A program made the position numbers and the translations under genes. Positions 62,501 to 64,000 of a DNA stretch of 64,000 nucleotides are shown piece after piece. Position 1 is the first letter of the stretch, and every line of letters starts with the position of its first letter. The DNA is taken from assembly GCA_022747635.1 (NCBI GenBank), contig JAKTNV010000077.1:1764418-1828417 (forward strand), written 5' to 3'. The stretch comes from Hetaerina americana (lineage: Eukaryota; Arthropoda; Insecta; Odonata; Calopterygidae). The notes under the pieces were generated by a model. The model was not told the DNA's origin, made no database searches, and saw only the letters and a program-made list of their open reading frames with translations.

Positions 62501-64000
62501 ATTTTCATCAAATAAAAAAAATAAAACCCAGAATTAATCCTTAAAGACAAGAAATGAGCATAAAAGATGCTTCAGCAGAAGTGTTAATGTTACTTAAAGA
62601 GCCCAAATTTCTAAAAATATTGCGAAAAACAACAATCTTCAGCTTTGGAGTGAATGTTTGAGGTGTATAAAAGGCATTTATTTCATTTTTATAAAATTTA
62701 ATATTTCACATTTTTCCATGAAAAGTGCCAATACCCCCCCCCCACTTTGGGTTCTAGATGAAAATCTAACTTGACACAAATCAAACAAAAATATTTCCAT
62801 GGTGTTTATTGTTGTTCATTTTCATCAAATAAACAAAATAGAACCCAGACTTAATCCTGAAAGACAAGAAATGAGCATAAAAGATGCTTCAGCGCAAGTT
62901 TTAATGTTACTTAAAGAGCCCAAATTTCAAAAAATTTTGCGAAAAACAAGAATCTTCAGTTTTAGAATGAAGGTTTGAGGTGTATAGAAGGCATTTATTA
63001 CATTTTTAGAAAATTTAATTTTTCACATTTTTCCATGAAAAGTGCCAATACCCCCCCCCCTTTGAATTCTAGGTGAAAATCTCACTCGACCCAAATCAAA
63101 CAACAATGTTTCCATGGTGTGTATTGTTGTTTATTTTCATCAAATAAACAAAATAAAACCCAGAATTAATCCTGAAAGAAAAGAAATGAGCATAAAAGAT
63201 GCTTCAGCGCAAGTGTTAATGTTACTAAAAGAGCCCAAATTTCTAAAAATATTGCGAAAAACAACAATCTTCAGTTTTAGAGTGAATGTTTGAGGTGTAA
63301 AGAAGGCATTTATTTCTTTTTTAGAAAATTGAATTTTTCACATTTTTCCATGAATAGTGCCAATACCCCCCCCTTTGTGTTCTAGGTGAAAATCTCACTC
63401 GACACAACTCAAACAAAAATGTTTCCATGGTGTGTATTGTTGTTCATTTTCATCAAATAAACAAAATAAAACCCAGAATTAATCCTGATAGACAAGAAAT
63501 GAGCATAAAAGATGCTTCAGCGCAAGTTTTAATGTTACTAAAAGAGCCCAAATTTCTAAAAATATTGCGAAAAACAACAATCTTCTGTTTTAGAGTGAAT
63601 GTTTCAGGTGTATTAAAGGCATTTATTTCATTTTTAGAAAATTTAATTTTTCACATTTTTCCATGAAAAGTGCCAATACCACCCCCTTTGGGTTCTAGGT
63701 GTAAATCTCACTCGACACAAATCAAACAAAAATGTTTCCATGGTGTGTATTGTTGTTCATTTTCATCAAATTAACAAAATAAAACCCAGAATTAATCCTG
63801 AAAGACAAGAAATGAGCATAAAAGATGCTTCAGCGCAAGTTTTAATGTAACTAAAAGAGCCCAAATTTCTAAAAATATTGCGAAAAACAACAATCTTCTG
63901 TTTTAGAGTGAAGGTTTGAGGTGTATAGAAGGCATTTATTTTATTTTTAGAAAATTTAATATTTCACATTTTTCCATGAAAAGTGCCGATACCCCCCCCC
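62500..64000 (+). repeat. Right-domain 14-unit tandem duplication, copy 2 (cut by window end)
   Basis: It matches 58160-59660 with very few differences: acttaaagagc for actaaaagagc near 62593, gtgtttattg near 62804, gtattaaagg near 63612 and C-run lengths. It reaches the last base, which lies inside a C-run, so its full length cannot be seen. Confidence 0.85.

Larger units (their letters stand above)
1..64000 (+). repeat. 312-bp satellite DNA, continuous tandem array
   Basis: The same unit recurs head to tail from the first to the last base. Counting the motif atgaaaagtgcc and its close variants gives 205 unit junctions between 241 and 63976, mean spacing 312.4 bp, including six truncated units whose junction motif is deleted. 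Most units are 308-317 bp; exceptions are 338-340 bp (subtype J), about 245-250 bp (truncated type) and 218 bp (at 37199). The window starts and ends inside a unit, so the array extends beyond both sides. All units lie in one orientation. One typical unit counted base by base has 97 G+C in 312 (31%). No stretch longer than about 60 bp fails to match the unit. Long homogeneous arrays with higher-order structure are a hallmark of eukaryotic satellite DNA; the family itself I do not recognise. Confidence 0.98.

Noticed and set aside
248..63666. Many open frames of 60-126 codons on both strands, similar to each other, looking like a gene family of small proteins
   Set aside because: They are one repeated satellite segment read again and again. 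Indels not divisible by three and stops occur freely between copies, overlapping frames are equally open on both strands, and no ribosome-binding, splice or promoter pattern or recognisable domain is visible.
1..64000. CRISPR array
   Set aside because: Repeats are head to tail without unique spacers, the period is 312 bp, and there are no cas genes.
1..64000. rRNA, tRNA or other structured RNA genes
   Set aside because: No stretch resembles conserved rRNA segments or a tRNA cloverleaf; the unit is A/T-rich with only a weak dyad.
1..64000. CENP-B-box-like motif or telomere repeat in the unit
   Set aside because: The CG sites lie in ctcgac, cagcgc and ttgcga contexts, none followed by the cggg expected of a CENP-B box, and no short telomere-type repeat is present.

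Overview
The whole 64-kb window is one uninterrupted, head-to-tail satellite DNA array with a unit of about 312 bp. I saw no gene, RNA gene, transposon or unique flanking sequence. Using the junction motif atgaaaagtgcc (first copy at 241, last at 63976) I counted 205 unit junctions by hand, a mean spacing of 312.4 bp, all in the same orientation. A typical unit is about 31% GC with long A/T runs. It carries one C-tract of variable length, usually one ccatgg site, and an imperfect dyad at the junction. Satellite arrays of this kind and depth are typical of eukaryotic heterochromatin (centromeric, pericentromeric or subtelomeric). The species cannot be named from the sequence.

Layout. Positions 1 to about 37.2 kb (left domain) are built from recognisable unit subtypes, named here G, F, E, J, K, L, M, N, O and P. 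Their best-preserved order is a nine-unit higher-order repeat, F-E-J-K-L-M-N-O-G, seen nearly intact at 10046, 16064 and 29635. Around it lie rearranged derivatives, including a fresh 14-unit (4414-bp) tandem duplication at 21430 and 25844. The J subtype carries a 26-28 bp extra segment, giving 338-340 bp units. At 37268-37329 one unit is broken and holds scrambled AT-rich filler. Units at 37.4-39.5 kb are more divergent, and a short left-type island follows at 39.5-41.1 kb. From 41.1 kb to the end (right domain) a different set of subtypes dominates, marked by gtttcagg in place of gtttgagg, aaaggtgcttcagc, and recurrent truncated units of about 245-250 bp. Here a block of about 5.9 kb is repeated 43 units apart (43.27-49.21 kb and 56.54-62.48 kb), and a 4341-bp, 14-unit tandem duplication starts at about 58.16 kb and runs off the window.

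Function. The many 60-126 codon open frames on both strands are shadows of one repeated sequence. Frame-breaking indels are common between copies and every frame has stops, so I annotate no coding region. The signal here is evolutionary: unequal exchange, conversion-like patches, chimeric units, one local inverted (fold-back) duplication at 7492-7535, and CpG-biased variation. Unit counts and identities were made by eye; junction coordinates should be good to a base or two, block edges to tens of bases.
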